The notes below the pieces were generated by a model. That model was not told the DNA's origin and did not search any database. It saw nothing but the letters and a program-made list of their open reading frames with translations. From Acestrorhynchus altus (lineage: Eukaryota; Chordata; Actinopteri; Characiformes; Acestrorhynchidae): 64,000 nucleotides of DNA. Position 1 is the first letter of the stretch; each line of letters begins with the position of its first letter. The translations under genes and the position numbers were made by a program. Location: contig CM067507.1 of the NCBI GenBank assembly GCA_034509495.1, positions 11,022,997 through 11,086,996 on the forward strand, given 5' to 3'. Below, in pieces: positions 1-11,460 of the stretch.

Positions 1-377
1 ACCTTCCTTCCAACTAACAGAGAACTGGAGAATTGCCTGAGACAGAACTGCATGCCACAGCAATGTTTGCAGCTATTCCATCAGGGTGTTTGGGTTTTTT
101 GTCAAGAAGTGTACTTTCATGACTTCCTGAAATAGCTTAATGCCTACTACAAAAGCATCACAATTCAAAGATGGCTCACTATGCAGTGTTTTGATCCTGA
201 TCTCATCATGTACATGCCAATGCTGATGCAAAGTTGGGAGTCTATCCACCTGGATTAGTTTTACAGAGAATTAACAACAGGATTATAATTTTTATATTTG
301 TTTAAATACAAATGCAGTAAAGATGCCCAGTATCATAAAATGTGCTTTCCCGATATAATAAATGTGATATTAGTACA

Positions 378-762
378 GTGAGAGGACACTGAAAGAACAC
401 TGAAGGAACACTGAGAGGACACTGAGAAAACACTGAAAGAACATTGAGAAGACACTGAGAGGGCACTGAGAGGACACTAAGAAAATCAAATCAAATCAAA
501 ATTTATTTTTATAGCGCTCTTCACAACTGAAGTTGTCACTTCAGCAGCTTCACAGAGATAAAATAAATAAATAAATAAGAAAGGTTAAAACAGAAATAAA
601 GTATAGATGACAGATCCCCTAGTGAGCAGGCCACATGGCGACAGAAAACACTGACAGGATATTGAAAAACACCGAAAGAACACTGAGTGGACACTGAGAG
701 GACAATGAGAGAACACTGAGAGGAAACTGATAGGACACTTAGAGAACACTGAGAGGACACAA
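378..762. repeat. Degenerate GGACACTGAGA minisatellite split by a retroelement piece
   Basis: Units of about 10-12 bases (GAACACTGA, GGACACTGAGA and variants) recur from about 378 to 483 and again from about 640 to 762. Between them (about 484-639) lies a fragment of a dispersed fish repeat beginning AAATCAAATCAAATC, followed by the TATAGCGCTCTTCACA motif and ending in ATCCCCTAGTGAGCAGGCC. Open frames here are low-complexity by-products (Ser, Cys, Leu, Val) and are not genes. Confidence 0.75.
484..639 (+). mobile_element. Retroposon-derived dispersed repeat, copy 1 (partial)
   Basis: It shares the ATTTATTTxTATAGCxCTCT block and the GACAGATCCCCTAGTGAGCA block with a longer copy at about 8429-8620. 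This copy lacks the downstream AAAACTCCCTCAGAGCTG block that the other copies have, and runs straight into the flanking minisatellite. Confidence 0.55.
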
Positions 763-1980
763 CACTCCATTGTTATCCATCGATATAGCCTACCAGAGAC
801 TCGAAGACGATGTTTAGGCATGCTAGCATTTGATTGACTGAAAGGGAGGGGACTATCTGACTGCTCCCATCACAATGTGCAAATACTACTACTTACTGCT
901 ACACAGGGAGTAGGGGAGAGCCAATCAGTGTGCTAGTGGTGTGCTATTTCAGATGACTTACTCCCTTTCCTTTACTGCTGCATCACACGTTTCAAATAAC
1001 TAGAATGACAAGACATCCTTTCTAGGATAAAAAAAGTGTCTGGCGAGCAATTCTAAATTGCATAAACTATCAGGCAATTCCCTTTGATTTGCTTTTACAA
1101 TCGCCTTGTATTTGGTGTATAAGACAACTGGATTTTTACAGCTTTGAACACCTTCTCTTAAAATCCTTCAAAAGAGATTAACTGAAGCCTAAAATACCCA
1201 AACACCAATGTAAATAATCACTGCCATGCAAAAACCTTGTTTCTCTCTGCTGTGGTTAAATAAATTGTATTTACATTTAAATTATTAATAGTACATTACA
1301 TTTTTTCTTTAGCACTTGTGTAAAAAATGAGCCTGTGATTGTACATGAAAACAATCAGCCCCAGTGTTGTACAAAGCTGCTCATTCTGTTGCACAGCACA
1401 CTAACAGCTGTTAATACTTACTCCCACAAACTCACAGAGGAGGGAGAGGAGAGCGCTGTGTGGTGAGCACTGAGCACGACCAAGTTAAATATTCCTACAC
1501 CTGTCTATGGTACAACAGGGGACATCGCAGAGAAATACATTGCATTTGACAAAATTAACTCGAGCAGTCAAGTCTTTAGTGCTCCTTAGAAAGTCTATGT
1601 TTAGTCAAGCTGATGAATTTCAGGTCACTTCCTTTTGCAGAGATTTCTCTATTGATGTGCACACATCTGTGACCATTTGTTATGTAACCCTGTTGTTTCA
1701 AGTGCAAACGAATCCATTTCCTTTGCCTCAGGATTTTGTGGTTTGCATCTCATTCCAGACCAGGAAAGGGTTCTGCAGTAAGTTCAGCATAAAAAGACCA
1801 TTTTGGGAATTAAACACTAGCACATAAAGGTTTGCAAGAAATGCAATTAGAAAAGATGAGATATGACACGGACTTTCTCTAAATAATGCTTTGTTTATAA
1901 AAATTATCAAGCACTGCAGCACCCTTCTTGCCTTGTCTAAATAGCCCTATTCAGAAAGAACAGTCTACAAAAACTGTCAG
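763..1980. other. No gene seen
   Basis: Non-coding, AT-rich sequence. A 106-codon open frame at 1507-1827 has no family resemblance, no plausible splice partners and no compositional signal, so it is treated as chance. Confidence 0.6.
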
Positions 1981-2473
1981 GGTTGTCTTATTTGACAGTT
2001 GGTGAAATGATCTTCTCCAGGTCTTCCAGATTGCGGGACTGCCGCTGGGCAGCTCCCTCAAAATATTTCAGCTCCCTCAAAATATTTTCTATCTGGTTCA
2101 GGTCTGGAGACTAGCTAGGCCACTCCAAGACATTGAAATGCCTCTTACAGAGCCACTCCTTAGTTTCCCTGGCTGTGTGTTTCAGGTCAATGTCATGCTG
2201 GACCATAGCTCATCTTCAGTGCTGTTAATTGTTGCAATACATCCATCCTCCCTTCAATATAGTGTCCCCTTTGCAGAAAACCACCCCCAAACTTTGATGT
2301 TTCCACCACCCTGCTTCATGGTTAGGACGGTGTTCAAGGGGTTGTACTCATTCTTCTTCTGCCTCCGAACACGGTAAGTGGAGTTCAATTTTGGCCACAT
2401 GACCTTCTCCCATGCTTCACCTTTATCATCCAGATGGTCATTGGCGAATTTGAAACCAGCAATGATGTGCTAG
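1980..2473 (-). mobile_element. Tc1/mariner-like transposon, right part (broken by LINE insertion)
   Basis: Read on the minus strand this is the 3' half of a Tc1-like transposase gene. The stretch 2026-2475 shows the familiar Tc1 blocks (a CTGGTTCAGGTCTGGAGAC-type segment, a CACCACCCTGCTTCATGG segment, and a CATGACCTTCTCCCAT segment followed by ATCCAGATGGTCATTGGC). Matching outer sequence of the same element reappears at about 4290-4472 beyond an L2-like LINE, so the element is split. Frames are broken; it is inactive. Confidence 0.7.
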
Positions 2474-2909
2474 TGCGCGCAGGGAGACCTTCCAAGCCTC
2501 AAATGAGCAGCCAGTGAGCAAACAGTGGCAAGGAAAAACTCCCTCAGTCTTGGAGGAAGAAACCTTGAGAGGAACCAAGGCTCAGGAGAGGAACCCATCC
2601 TCCTCTGGTCGACACCGGAGAGAATAACAACGGGACAATACATTGGTATGGAGAAGTAGAAAAGAGATGAAATTAAATAAAATAGAGGGAGGGAAGATGA
2701 AGATAGTTTTGCTTGTAGTAGTGATACAGGTATGAATGAATAATGAATAATGAAGTCCAGGCAATTGGCGTAGTCAAGTAGAAAGTGGATGAGTGGACCG
2801 GTATCCGCCAGGCATCCGGGTCAGCTCAGGACATGGGGGGGGAGAGAGGGAGAAAGGTTAGTGCCCCCATAGAGGTGTTAATGTAAAGCCTGCGTAAAGA
2901 GAAAGGTTT

Positions 2910-3398
2910 TCAGGCGTGATTTAAAGATGGAGAGTGTGTCTGAGTCCCGAACAGTAGGAGGAAGGCTGTTCCAGAGCTGGGGGGCTTTAAAACAGAAGGC
3001 TCGTCCCCCAACTGTGTTCTTCTTGATTCTAGGGATGCGTCCTGAGAACTGCGTGACGGGTTGTAGGGTATTAAGAGGTCTTTTAGGTACTGGGGAGCTA
3101 AGCCATTTAGTGACTTGTACGTTAGTAGCAATATTTTGAAGTCGATTCTGAATTTAATGGGAAGCCAATGGAGGGATGAAAGAACAGGCCTAATGTGGTC
3201 AAATTTCCGAGTTCCAGTGAGAACCCTCGCAGCAGCGTTTTGTACAGATTGGAGCCTCTGTAGGGATTTCCCTGAGCTACGAGCTAGAAGGGCATTACAA
3301 TAATCTAGTCTAGATGTGATGAATGCATGCATCAATATCTCTGCGTGCTTGCGTGAGAGTGATTTACGCAATTTAGTAATATTGCGTAGGTGGAACAA
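2910..3398 (-). pseudogene. LINE reverse transcriptase C-terminal part (frameshifted remnant)
   Basis: 162 codons holding the post-RT 'thumb' segment of L2-type elements: HAFITSRLDYCNALL, QSVQNAAARVLTGTRKFDHI, LSSLHWLPIKFRIDFK and SLNGLAPQYL. It follows the palm-bearing frame at 3529-4275 after a frame break. It is part of the same retroelement copy. Confidence 0.78.
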
Positions 3399-3528
3399 TC
3401 CCGTCTTTACTATGTTACTAATGTGGCTGTCGAATGCAAGGTCGGAGTCAGATATAACCCTAAGGTTTCTTACAGTTGTGTTTGGCGTAATCGAAAAACC
3501 ATCTAGGTTGATCGGGTTAAAGGGTTCA

Positions 3529-4275
3529 TTAGATCCTAATATTAAGATCTGTTTTTTCAGAGTTTAGTAAAAGGAAATTTAGTGTCATCCAATTTTTAAT
3601 CTCTTTAACACAGTTTGTTATTTGGCTGAGGCAATGATCCTCATTAGGTTTTGTTGATATGTAGAGTTGGGTGTCATCCGCATAGCAGTGAAAGTCAATG
3701 TCATGCTTTCGGATGACATCACCGAGCGGTAATAAGTAAAGGGAGAACAGTAGTGGACCTAGGACAGACCCTTGTGGGATGCCATATTTTACTGTAGCGT
3801 GATAGGAGTGAGTATTGTTTATGCTTACACACTGGAGGCGGTCAGTCAGGTATGACTGAATCCAATTTAGGACTGATCCTTTAATTCCTAAGTGATTCTC
3901 AAGTCTATGAAGCAAAATGGAATGATTAATGGTATCGAATGCGGCACTAAGATCCAATAATACTAAAATAGCATTATGGTTTCTATCACGGGAGAATCGG
4001 AGGTCATTTGTAACTTTAACCAGAGCTGTTTTTGTGCTATGGTTAGGTCTAAATCCAGATTGGAGAGCCTCGTTTAAGCTGTGGAGCTGGTGGAGGTAGG
4101 TGCACAGTTGGTCGGACACTACTTTTTCTAAGATCTTTGCTAAGAACGGGAGGTTTGCTATCTGTCTGTAGTTTGTAAGTTTGTGAGGGTCAAGATTTGG
4201 CTTTTTTAATATGGGATTAATAATAGCATATTTAAGAGATTTAGGCATGTATCCTAGACTAAGGGAAGAGTTCAC
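3529..4275 (-). pseudogene. LINE reverse transcriptase, palm region (remnant)
   Basis: A 248-codon frame covering the fingers and palm of a non-LTR reverse transcriptase. The catalytic box is YADDTQ, preceded by the GIPQGSVLGPLLF motif. It lacks the endonuclease and the first RT motifs, so the copy is 5'-truncated. The frame is lost near 3529, just after a LNSEKTD segment, and the C-terminal part continues in another frame at 3398-2910. Confidence 0.8.
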
Positions 4276-4288
4276 TATATTGAGTAAT

Positions 4289-4472
4289 GATTGGACAGGT
4301 CTGTGAAGGCCAGAATTCTTACTGTTTTATAGGTGATCAAGTACATATTATTTAGAAATCATACAATTCTCTCACAGTTGAAGTACGCCTACACTAAATA
4401 ATAAAGACCTCTCTATTCTTTGTAGGTGAGAAAACTTGCAAATCAAATACTTATTTTCTTCACTGTGTTGTT
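4289..4472 (-). mobile_element. Outer end of the Tc1-like element interrupted by the LINE
   Basis: The segment has the GGTCTGTGAAGGCCAGAATTCTTACTG block followed by a GTGATCAAGTACATATT block, an ATCATACAAT piece, a CTCTCACAGTTGAAGT piece and a terminal CAAATACTTATTTTCTTCACTGT. These are the end-proximal blocks of the same fish Tc1 family as 1980-2473. The first 400 or so bases of the transposase are missing between the two halves, so a deletion accompanied or preceded the LINE insertion. Confidence 0.65.
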
Positions 4473-6589
4473 TATTTCTTTGAATAGCAATGATTATATT
4501 GGCTGTCATCTTAAGCCCCTTTTACAAACTGAATCCCAGTAAAGGTGATGCAGCAATTAACCTGCATGACACCTAGTACAGTATAATTACTCAGAGGGAT
4601 GGCTCATGAGTGATCCTTGGCAGACATAAATGTATGTTTTGTATCACAGTCATGTTGAAAGGTTACATCTTTCTTTTATTTGAATACATCAGCAGTTTTT
4701 ATCAAAATGTTGTGGTATTTGTATCTATTTTCTATTCCTTTTTATCTTAATTTGAGCCCCTGCCCCAGATAAGAGGAACAAACCTGTCATAACATCCTGT
4801 CACAACCAGGCCTGATTTTTGGCCTGGTAACATTTGGCTTTGAGCTCTGTTGCCTTGAAATAATTAAGAATTCAGAAATCAGTGCCAAGCTCAAATGATC
4901 TCCATATGTTACCAAAATGTCTTTGAAAGCTTACAAGTGCATTTTACCAAAAGGCTTAACTATTATCCCGTTTGAATAATTAATCATGCTGCTACTACAC
5001 TAAACAATTTCTGAAAGGTCAGAAAGTTGAGCTTCTGGTCTCATTAGTCAATATGTCACTCCACAACATGGTTTTGGAGGCTGATCTTTTTGTAAGGATC
5101 AAGCTAGAATATTCTCTTTGTGAAAAATGGCTTTAATAATTTGGGTACACGTGTTGCTATTGGCCTCATATGCATTTTACTATTTCCTGGTTATGTTTAA
5201 ACAATAATATTCAATATATTAGTGACACTAGTATGTGGACATTTTACCAGTGGGTGTCATCAACATCCAACTTTAACCATGACTTCCCTAATGCTCTCCA
5301 AGATGATTCAAATGCAGCAATCAAATCCTCACAGCAGGGATTTCAGAAGAAATCACACATGCACATGTGAATACAAACCACTAAACACAATGTTATAGTC
5401 ATTTAGAATGTTTTCATAAATATTTCAGTGCAGACTGATGACTGCTATGGATTTGCTTCTAATATAAAGTCATAATATATATTGTATGACATTTTGGACA
5501 CAGAAATGTAGAAATGTTTTTTAATTATATTGTATTGAAATGCTTGGTACAAGAAGAAATGTGAGTGATGATTAATAATAAAATCATTAATAATGAAATG
5601 TGCTCTGACCACAATGAGGAAACCTATAGTGCAGGCTAGAAAATGTAAGTACTCCTCTATGCTGATGAGATATATTTGGACAAATGGGTTTCACATGTGC
5701 TTTGCCTATTCAATAAAGCCATAGAAACCCTGGAAATTCACAACGATGCAGAAAACCAATGTAGAAACCCATGTAATTCCAAAAGAGGTTATTGACATAA
5801 GTCAAATGAAATTAAGCTACATTTCTCATATATTTGTTAATTAAACTAATAAAATTGCAATGCAATTGAATCAAAATTAAAAAATAAATAGCTAATATGG
5901 AGCATATTTGGACCTTAACAGTATTTTCAAGTTGCTCCACTTTTTCAGACATATACTGTAGACGATATTACTTCAGAATCCACACCCTCCTAAGGCCTCG
6001 TCTCTGGGGTCCTAATTTGGGGGAAATTCCTCATTACATCTTATTATGTTCATCAGTGCACAACAGCAAGCCACTGCACTGACATAAGCACAGAAAGACT
6101 AAAAGAGAGCACAACTGGCTCAGTACACTGAAGTGAGGTGTGATGCATAGAAAATTTGCCAGTGAATTATATACCTGTAAAGCTATGATAGCTGAAAGCA
6201 ATGCATCTCTATTTCTAATGAGGGTGGGAGTAATTTGTATCTTGCAACATGTTGGGTAAGCATACCCATAATTTATACTATCATATTTGTGCTCATATTA
6301 CTTAAAGAAAATACTAAATTATCTTACTTGATATCTGATACATGCTATATGCTTCCTATTTCCTGTTATTAATCAGATATCTGCATAATAATGGTTGGCT
6401 CTCCATGTCTTCACATATGAGGAGTTCAATCAAAGGACTGTTCAACACAGCACAGCTGCTACAGGACAGAGCAAACTGTTGAGATGGAGACCAATGTATC
6501 ACATTTTACAATACATAAAACTAAGTTACAATTTATTAATCATTAATATGTGTTTTTTTTTAAGAGTTATTGTAAGGTGCCAGTGTGAC
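4473..6589. other. No gene seen
   Basis: AT-rich non-coding DNA. About 5035-5165 vaguely resembles Tc1 transposon sequence (a TGGTCTCATTAGTCAATATG-like start) but is too decayed to assign. Short open frames at 5170-5370 and 5897-6082 have no recognisable content. Confidence 0.55.
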
Positions 6590-6842
6590 ATCAACAAGAA
6601 AAATTATAAAATTTTAGTTTTTAGTTGCATTTTACAACTGATGATGTCTCAAAGCACCTTTACAGAAATCAAAAATAAGACAAGAACAACAACACATGAA
6701 ACATAACAGCATTAAAACATAACCCCCCTTCAGCAAGCCAAAGGGTTACAGTGGCATGTAGTAACTCCCTCAGAGCTGGAAGAAGAAACCTTAGGAGGAA
6801 CCAAGCTCACAAAAGGGGGCCCATGCTCCTCTGGTCAAACTA
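6590..6842 (+). mobile_element. Retroposon-derived dispersed repeat (LINE 3'-tail family)
   Basis: It carries the AACTCCCTCAGAGCTGGAAG and AAGAAACCTTAGGAGGAACC blocks and ends at the CTCCTCTGGTCAAAC block also present in the 3' UTR of the LINE at 2474-2640 and in the copy at 8429-8620. Confidence 0.55.
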
Positions 6843-7020
6843 CAGACGTGGCCAAATGTTTTGAGAATGGCACAAAGTTTACTGCCTCAGCCTGACAAAA
6901 TGGCCTGCTAACATAATTTCGGTGATGATCTCCTTAGCTCAGGAAAAAAGCTTAATAAGGACAAGGCAGCTGATATCAATCTGTCGTGCTGATTAGAAGA
7001 ACAGACTGGGTGTTTTAAAA
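6843..7020. mobile_element. Tc1-like transposon end fragment
   Basis: It begins with GTGGCCAAATGTTTTGAGAA, a terminal-repeat-like sequence I associate with a dispersed fish Tc1 family, and continues through a CAGCCTGACAAAATGGCCTG segment. No transposase is left. Confidence 0.45.
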
Positions 7021-8428
7021 TGGTAGTGTTTCACTGACGGCTGTTACTTTAAATTAATCTTTAAAAATGATTAAACAAATATCAAATATCAAATATCAAA
7101 TGTTTGCAGCCTTGGCAAACATAATTAGCCTAATACATAGTGGGGACCATGAGGTAAAAACAACAAATTCCCTAAACATAATGGAATTTACTGCAGAATA
7201 TGCAACAGGTCAGTAAAAGTAACTGTACAAATCCACTGATGTTCCATTTTAAAACAATAAAAGCACGCTCCACACAAACTCAAGCACTCAGACACACCCT
7301 TAAATATTAGTAGCCAATCTATCTAATTAATACTATATAATCTTTGTATCCGATGACTGAAAAAAGTAATTTATTTTAATGGTTCTCTTGCTAGATTTTT
7401 TTTTTGGTTTGGTACTTGTCCTTTACTTATTCTTTTACTCTAAACATGTTTTTGAAAAAACAACCATTTTAGTCATGTTTTAGTAATGTTTTAAAATGAG
7501 TTTCTGTGGAACAGGAGGAAGTTTAAAGGGTACAGTGTGTCCATTAAGCAAAACCAGACTTTACAAATGTACATAATTTATGATTTACAATAAACATCAA
7601 CTAAGTTAAGTGCATGAAATAATTTAATGTTTTGTAAGCCGGAAAAATTCCCTTTAAAGATTTTTTACAAAACCCACTGTAATTTGTTTACTTTTGGAGA
7701 CTGGTATCAGTTAAATGCTCCTAAACAAGACAGGAGCAAATTGCGCGCTTCCTGCACAGCTAACCTTAAATGTCTTTTGAGGGAAGCAGACAAACTACTG
7801 AAAATCAGTACTAATATCTTTTTAATATGAGGAGATGTATGTCCCTTTCAAAAGTTGTCTTTTCAACGTGTGTGTGGTCTATCCTGACATTTAACTAATA
7901 TGGTTTATCTTCTGTTTATCATGCTGGGTGAAAATTCAACATCATTCCACTGCTTAGTTTACATGCCATTTTATAAACATCCTCCCCTCTTAAAGACTTC
8001 GTAAAAGCTCAATGATTTACAGTCAGAAAGCAGTCAAGAGGGCAGACAAGTTCAGAATCAGAACACCATTAGCACATCTTCTTTAAAAGGTTCAGGCCAC
8101 AGCTGGTTCAAATCCCGGCTGCTTACCCTTTGAAACAATGGGGTTAAATATTTGTTTCATTCACTCCCAAACACCTTTGAGATAATTCACTAAATAAATG
8201 CGAAACATTATGAGTAAGGTAATGTGCATGGGTTGCTTAAGGAGGTCATTAATGCACATTATTTATTTGCAGTATAACAAGAAATGTGAAAAAAAAACAA
8301 CTAAATGATTAGAAGCAGATTTTACTCTACACTGAGGGCATAGCCATTTCAATGCATACTGAAAAAGGAAACTGGGAAACTGCCCAGTCTGGGCAACTAT
8401 GCTGTGCTACAACAATAAGAGTCCTTGG
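7021..8428. other. No gene seen
   Basis: Non-coding. It contains a short ATCAAAT triplet repeat at about 7079-7100 and AT-rich low-complexity stretches. No splice-flanked coding segment was recognised. Confidence 0.55.
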
Positions 8429-8620
8429 ACAAATCAAATCAAATCCATTCAATCAACATTTATTTGTATAGCACTCTGAACAACACAGGAACAAAGGATA
8501 AGAGACAGATCCCCTAGTGAGCAAGCCAAGGGGCGACAGTGACAAAGAAAAACTCCCTCAGAGCTGAAAGAAGAAACCAGGCTCACAAGGGCGAGGATCC
8601 ATCCTCCTCTGGTCAAATAC
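8429..8620 (+). mobile_element. Retroposon-derived dispersed repeat, fuller copy
   Basis: It starts with AAATCAAATCAAATCC, then TTTATTTGTATAGCACTCTG, GATCCCCTAGTGAGCAAGCC, AAAACTCCCTCAGAGCTG and CATCCTCCTCTGGTCA. It is the best-preserved copy of the family that also appears at 484-639 and 6590-6842 and whose distal half matches the LINE 3' UTR at 2474-2640. Confidence 0.6.
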
Positions 8621-8726
8621 TTATACACAGTGAGGGGACACTGGACCCCCACACCTCTGTTCTAATACTCACGTATACTGAAGTAATGTTAATTAGTCAA
8701 GACTCCTAACATTACTGTTGTCCACC

Positions 8727-8780
8727 TTGTAAGTCGCTCTGGATAAGAGAGTCAGATAAATGCTGTACATGTAAATGATA
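8727..8780 (+). repeat. Teleost LINE/SINE tail motif
   Basis: GTAAGTCGCTCTGGATAAGA followed by a TCAGATAAATG and ATGTAAATG tail. This is the widespread teleost retroposon 3' tail. Related pieces occur at 9073-9110, 11461-11495 (opposite orientation) and 54887-54945. Confidence 0.6.
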
Positions 8781-9120
8781 ACTGTAACCCCAATAAGCCT
8801 TCTTGATTCTTATGCATCGTCTTTAATGGAAACTTCAGAGCAGCCTATCAGAGTAGAGCAGGTGAGAAGGAGGCGGGGTCTACTTTATGCTCACTCCAAT
8901 AGCTGTTTTTATTTTTATTTATTTAAAAAAATCAGTTATGTATTGTAGGGTTTATGATATTTTTTTTCTGTAGAGTTAATGTGGAGGTTGTTTGGTTAGA
9001 AGGCGTGGCTTACAGCAGGAGTCCCCAACCCCCGGTACCGACAGGCCAAACAGGCTCACCACTAATTAAGTTCCTTAAAAGTCTCTCTGGATAAGAGAAT
9101 CAGCCGAATCCATACATTTA

Positions 9121-9659
9121 AATATGATTAACACAATCCGGTTGAGGTCTGTGGCACATATTCTGAGCTTTTGAAATATTTATAAACATATGGTATTATA
9201 TGACATTTGAAAATGAGCAGATCAATTCAGCCCTACTATGCACACTGTAGTAAATAGTAAATGTGGTGTACAAGTCTGAGTGGCTTTAGTTTGACAGAAG
9301 AGGTTCTGGATGCAGCTCCAGGGTTAAACCAAAGAGGGACACTTCAGACTCTGAACATGTCTTCATGGCTTTGGAGAAGCAGAAATCCAGAAGGTAAACT
9401 TAGAAGGCATTTCAACAGGTCTGCTGCTTTTCAACACGGCCCCCAAACAACCACAAACATGCATGTAGTGGATCAGTTCACGGAGAAGATCAGCAATAAA
9501 GCAGATCTTCATCCACATGAAACCAAACAACAGCAACAATTCATCATAAAGCCGCCTTCAGCATCAAAGAGCAGATTTACACTGACCTCAAGATATGAAC
9601 AAGCTTTTGCACATCAGCTCTAAAAGACCTTCATCACATCAGATGACTTCATTCATTAG
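9121..9659. other. No gene seen
   Basis: Non-coding up to the edge of the CpG-rich block. The open frame at 9261-9623 shows no domain and no family resemblance. Confidence 0.5.
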
Positions 9660-10080
9660 CGCTCGCTGTGTGAAGGTGAATGAAAGTCTGCTCTACTTAC
9701 ACCAGGCTGGCGCGCAGGGTGGGAATCTCACTGTGAGCGCCTTTCACACCCGTATTCCGACACAGCTACCGCACGCGGACGCTCCTCATCACTCACCACT
9801 CCACACTCACATTAAGGCGCTTAATGGAGCTGCTCTCAAACCACTGAACAGAGGAGAGATAACAACCAATCACAGGCAAGAAGTGCGGACATTGACAGCC
9901 AATTGCAGATCAGAAGGAGGGGCTTGTTGGAATACGGGTGTGGACGGAGCGAGGCGCAGAGTGGCTAACTATGAGCGGGTCGAATCCTAATTTACCTTCG
10001 AGGGCACTAATGAGTGTGTCATCGTTTTTCCTCGGCATGACCGACTCGTAACGTGGTTTTAAGGTACTCTAATATCCCAC
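9660..10080. promoter_or_regulatory. Orphan CpG-rich block, possible bidirectional promoter
   Basis: This segment is markedly richer in CpG than its surroundings (for example a GGCGCGCAGG stretch near 9710, CACGCGGACGC near 9772, and several CG steps at 9935-9990). Two CCAAT motifs on the + strand lie near 9866 and 9899. A consensus splice donor on the minus strand (GGT|GTAAGTAG) falls at about 9700-9695, and a possible + strand donor (AAG|GTACTC) at about 10063. A short + strand frame from the ATG at 9971 reads 26 codons to a stop and is not recognised. I infer a CpG-island promoter with non-coding first exon(s), direction undecided. It could serve the collagen gene 8 kb downstream or a leftward gene outside the window. 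Confidence 0.35.
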
Positions 10081-11460
10081 AAAATCTCCCACAATGCATT
10101 GGTGATTTATAGTAAAAACATAAACCAATGGAGTCAATTTAAGCTGTTTTCTCATATTCCCCTACCTTTGTTTAGTGTCTGAATTCGTCTCTCTATATAA
10201 ATAGTCTTTCCCCTAATAGCACAACACTAATGAGGGAACGGATCCGTTTCGGTCACATACGCTGTATCCAAGCCAAAAAATGATATATTTTTTATATTAC
10301 ATTTTAAAATATATCATGAAAATATCAAAATACATTACATTTTATCTTATATATTAGATTTCTGTTCAAATCCAGAGTGGGGCATGTTGAAATGACCTCT
10401 GACCGTGTAGCACAACTTGAACAGAATGGGTTTCATGTGTTTCGTCATCATTCAGGCTGTGAGCTCTTGACTAGAACAAAGAAGTTGGTGCACATTCAAA
10501 ATTTAAAACATGGAGGCTTGAATGTGTTATAGCTGCCAGTGCTTTAAAATGCTCAAATGTGGTTGTACATGTCTGTTTACAACCGTTTTCATTTCATGGT
10601 GTGTTCCTGATTAATTCGATCATTTGCCTTTAGCTTTCTCGCTAATCCAGTTTGAGTTACTCCTTTCCTGCCATCATTGTCATCCTGGTCAAACAGCTTA
10701 GTTTTACAAACAGTGTTGTCAAACTGGGTAATAGAGGTTGTCTAGCTTGGTCAGGCTCAACATGTTTGTAGACCAGCTGAACCATCAGTACCAAAAACAC
10801 AATATTGTCCCAAAGGTGCATTGCAGCTTTGAGGCCTCATTTCTGGGTTTATCCATATTTTGGGGCCATATACTGTATAATGAGCTAAGAAAGTAACAAA
10901 ATTGGCCTGTTTTACAGCCCTGTTTATGTTGAGTGGATTTCATTTTCAGTCAAGAGATTGAAATCAATCAATTTACTGTTCAGACTGCAAAACAGATTGC
11001 AGATCTATATCAAATATGGCCACTTAACAATGTGAATGTAGCCTATGTGCCGTTTTCAGGAACAGTCCAGTGTGGAATCTGCTCTATTAAAAGCAGATTT
11101 TCTGCTGATAATGGTGGTATAACATTCTTGCATACATAAAAAAAACTAAAGAAAATCCAAATCTGCAAAATGCAATTATTTCTGTACATTTAATTACATC
11201 TATATGTACATATAATTAAGCAAAAATATTAATTTTAGTTTTGTCCTAGGGTCAGCAGAACAAATCATTCCAAACATAACTTAACTTCACATAACAAAAT
11301 GGAAAAAGCTCTGGGACATTTTAAGGAGGATTTTTTTTAGCTTGCCTTCTTGTGCTAAGCAGAAAGACTGAAGAGCAGCTATCCCCAAATTTGAAGTTAG
11401 GAACAATATTCCCAAAGGCAACATCATATGAACCACCACCATATGAGTTATGAGTTTATG
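10081..11460. other. No gene seen
   Basis: AT-rich non-coding DNA between the CpG-rich block and a degraded LINE. The open frame at 10933-11139 has no recognisable content. Confidence 0.55.

Larger units (their letters stand above)
2474..4288 (-). mobile_element. L2/CR1-clade LINE, 5'-truncated, inserted in a Tc1 element
   Basis: Reverse-transcriptase coding sequence on the minus strand. The 3529-4275 frame carries LTNYRQIANLPFLAKILEK, a SGFRPNHSTKTAL motif, LLDLSAAFDTINH, GIPQGSVLGPLLF and the catalytic YADDTQ box. The 2910-3398 frame carries the C-terminal ITSRLDYCNALL and LSSLHWLPIKFRIDFK motifs typical of the L2 clade. The two pieces are in different frames, separated by an indel and stops near 3400-3530, so the element is dead. 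The 3' UTR (about 2474-2900) holds the GGAAAAACTCCCTCAG block also found as separate fragments at 6590-6842 and 8429-8620. Confidence 0.8.

Noticed and set aside
536..821. Ser/Cys/Val-rich open frames on the minus strand
   Set aside because: By-products of the GGACACTGAGA array.
9261..9990. Two overlapping open frames near the CpG-rich block
   Set aside because: No domain, no family resemblance, no splice logic. They are probably open because the region is GC-richer and stop-poor.
9971..10051. Short ATG frame (MSGSNPNLPS...) in the CpG-rich block
   Set aside because: Twenty-six codons, unrecognised, and no clear continuation by splicing. Mentioned only under the promoter candidate.
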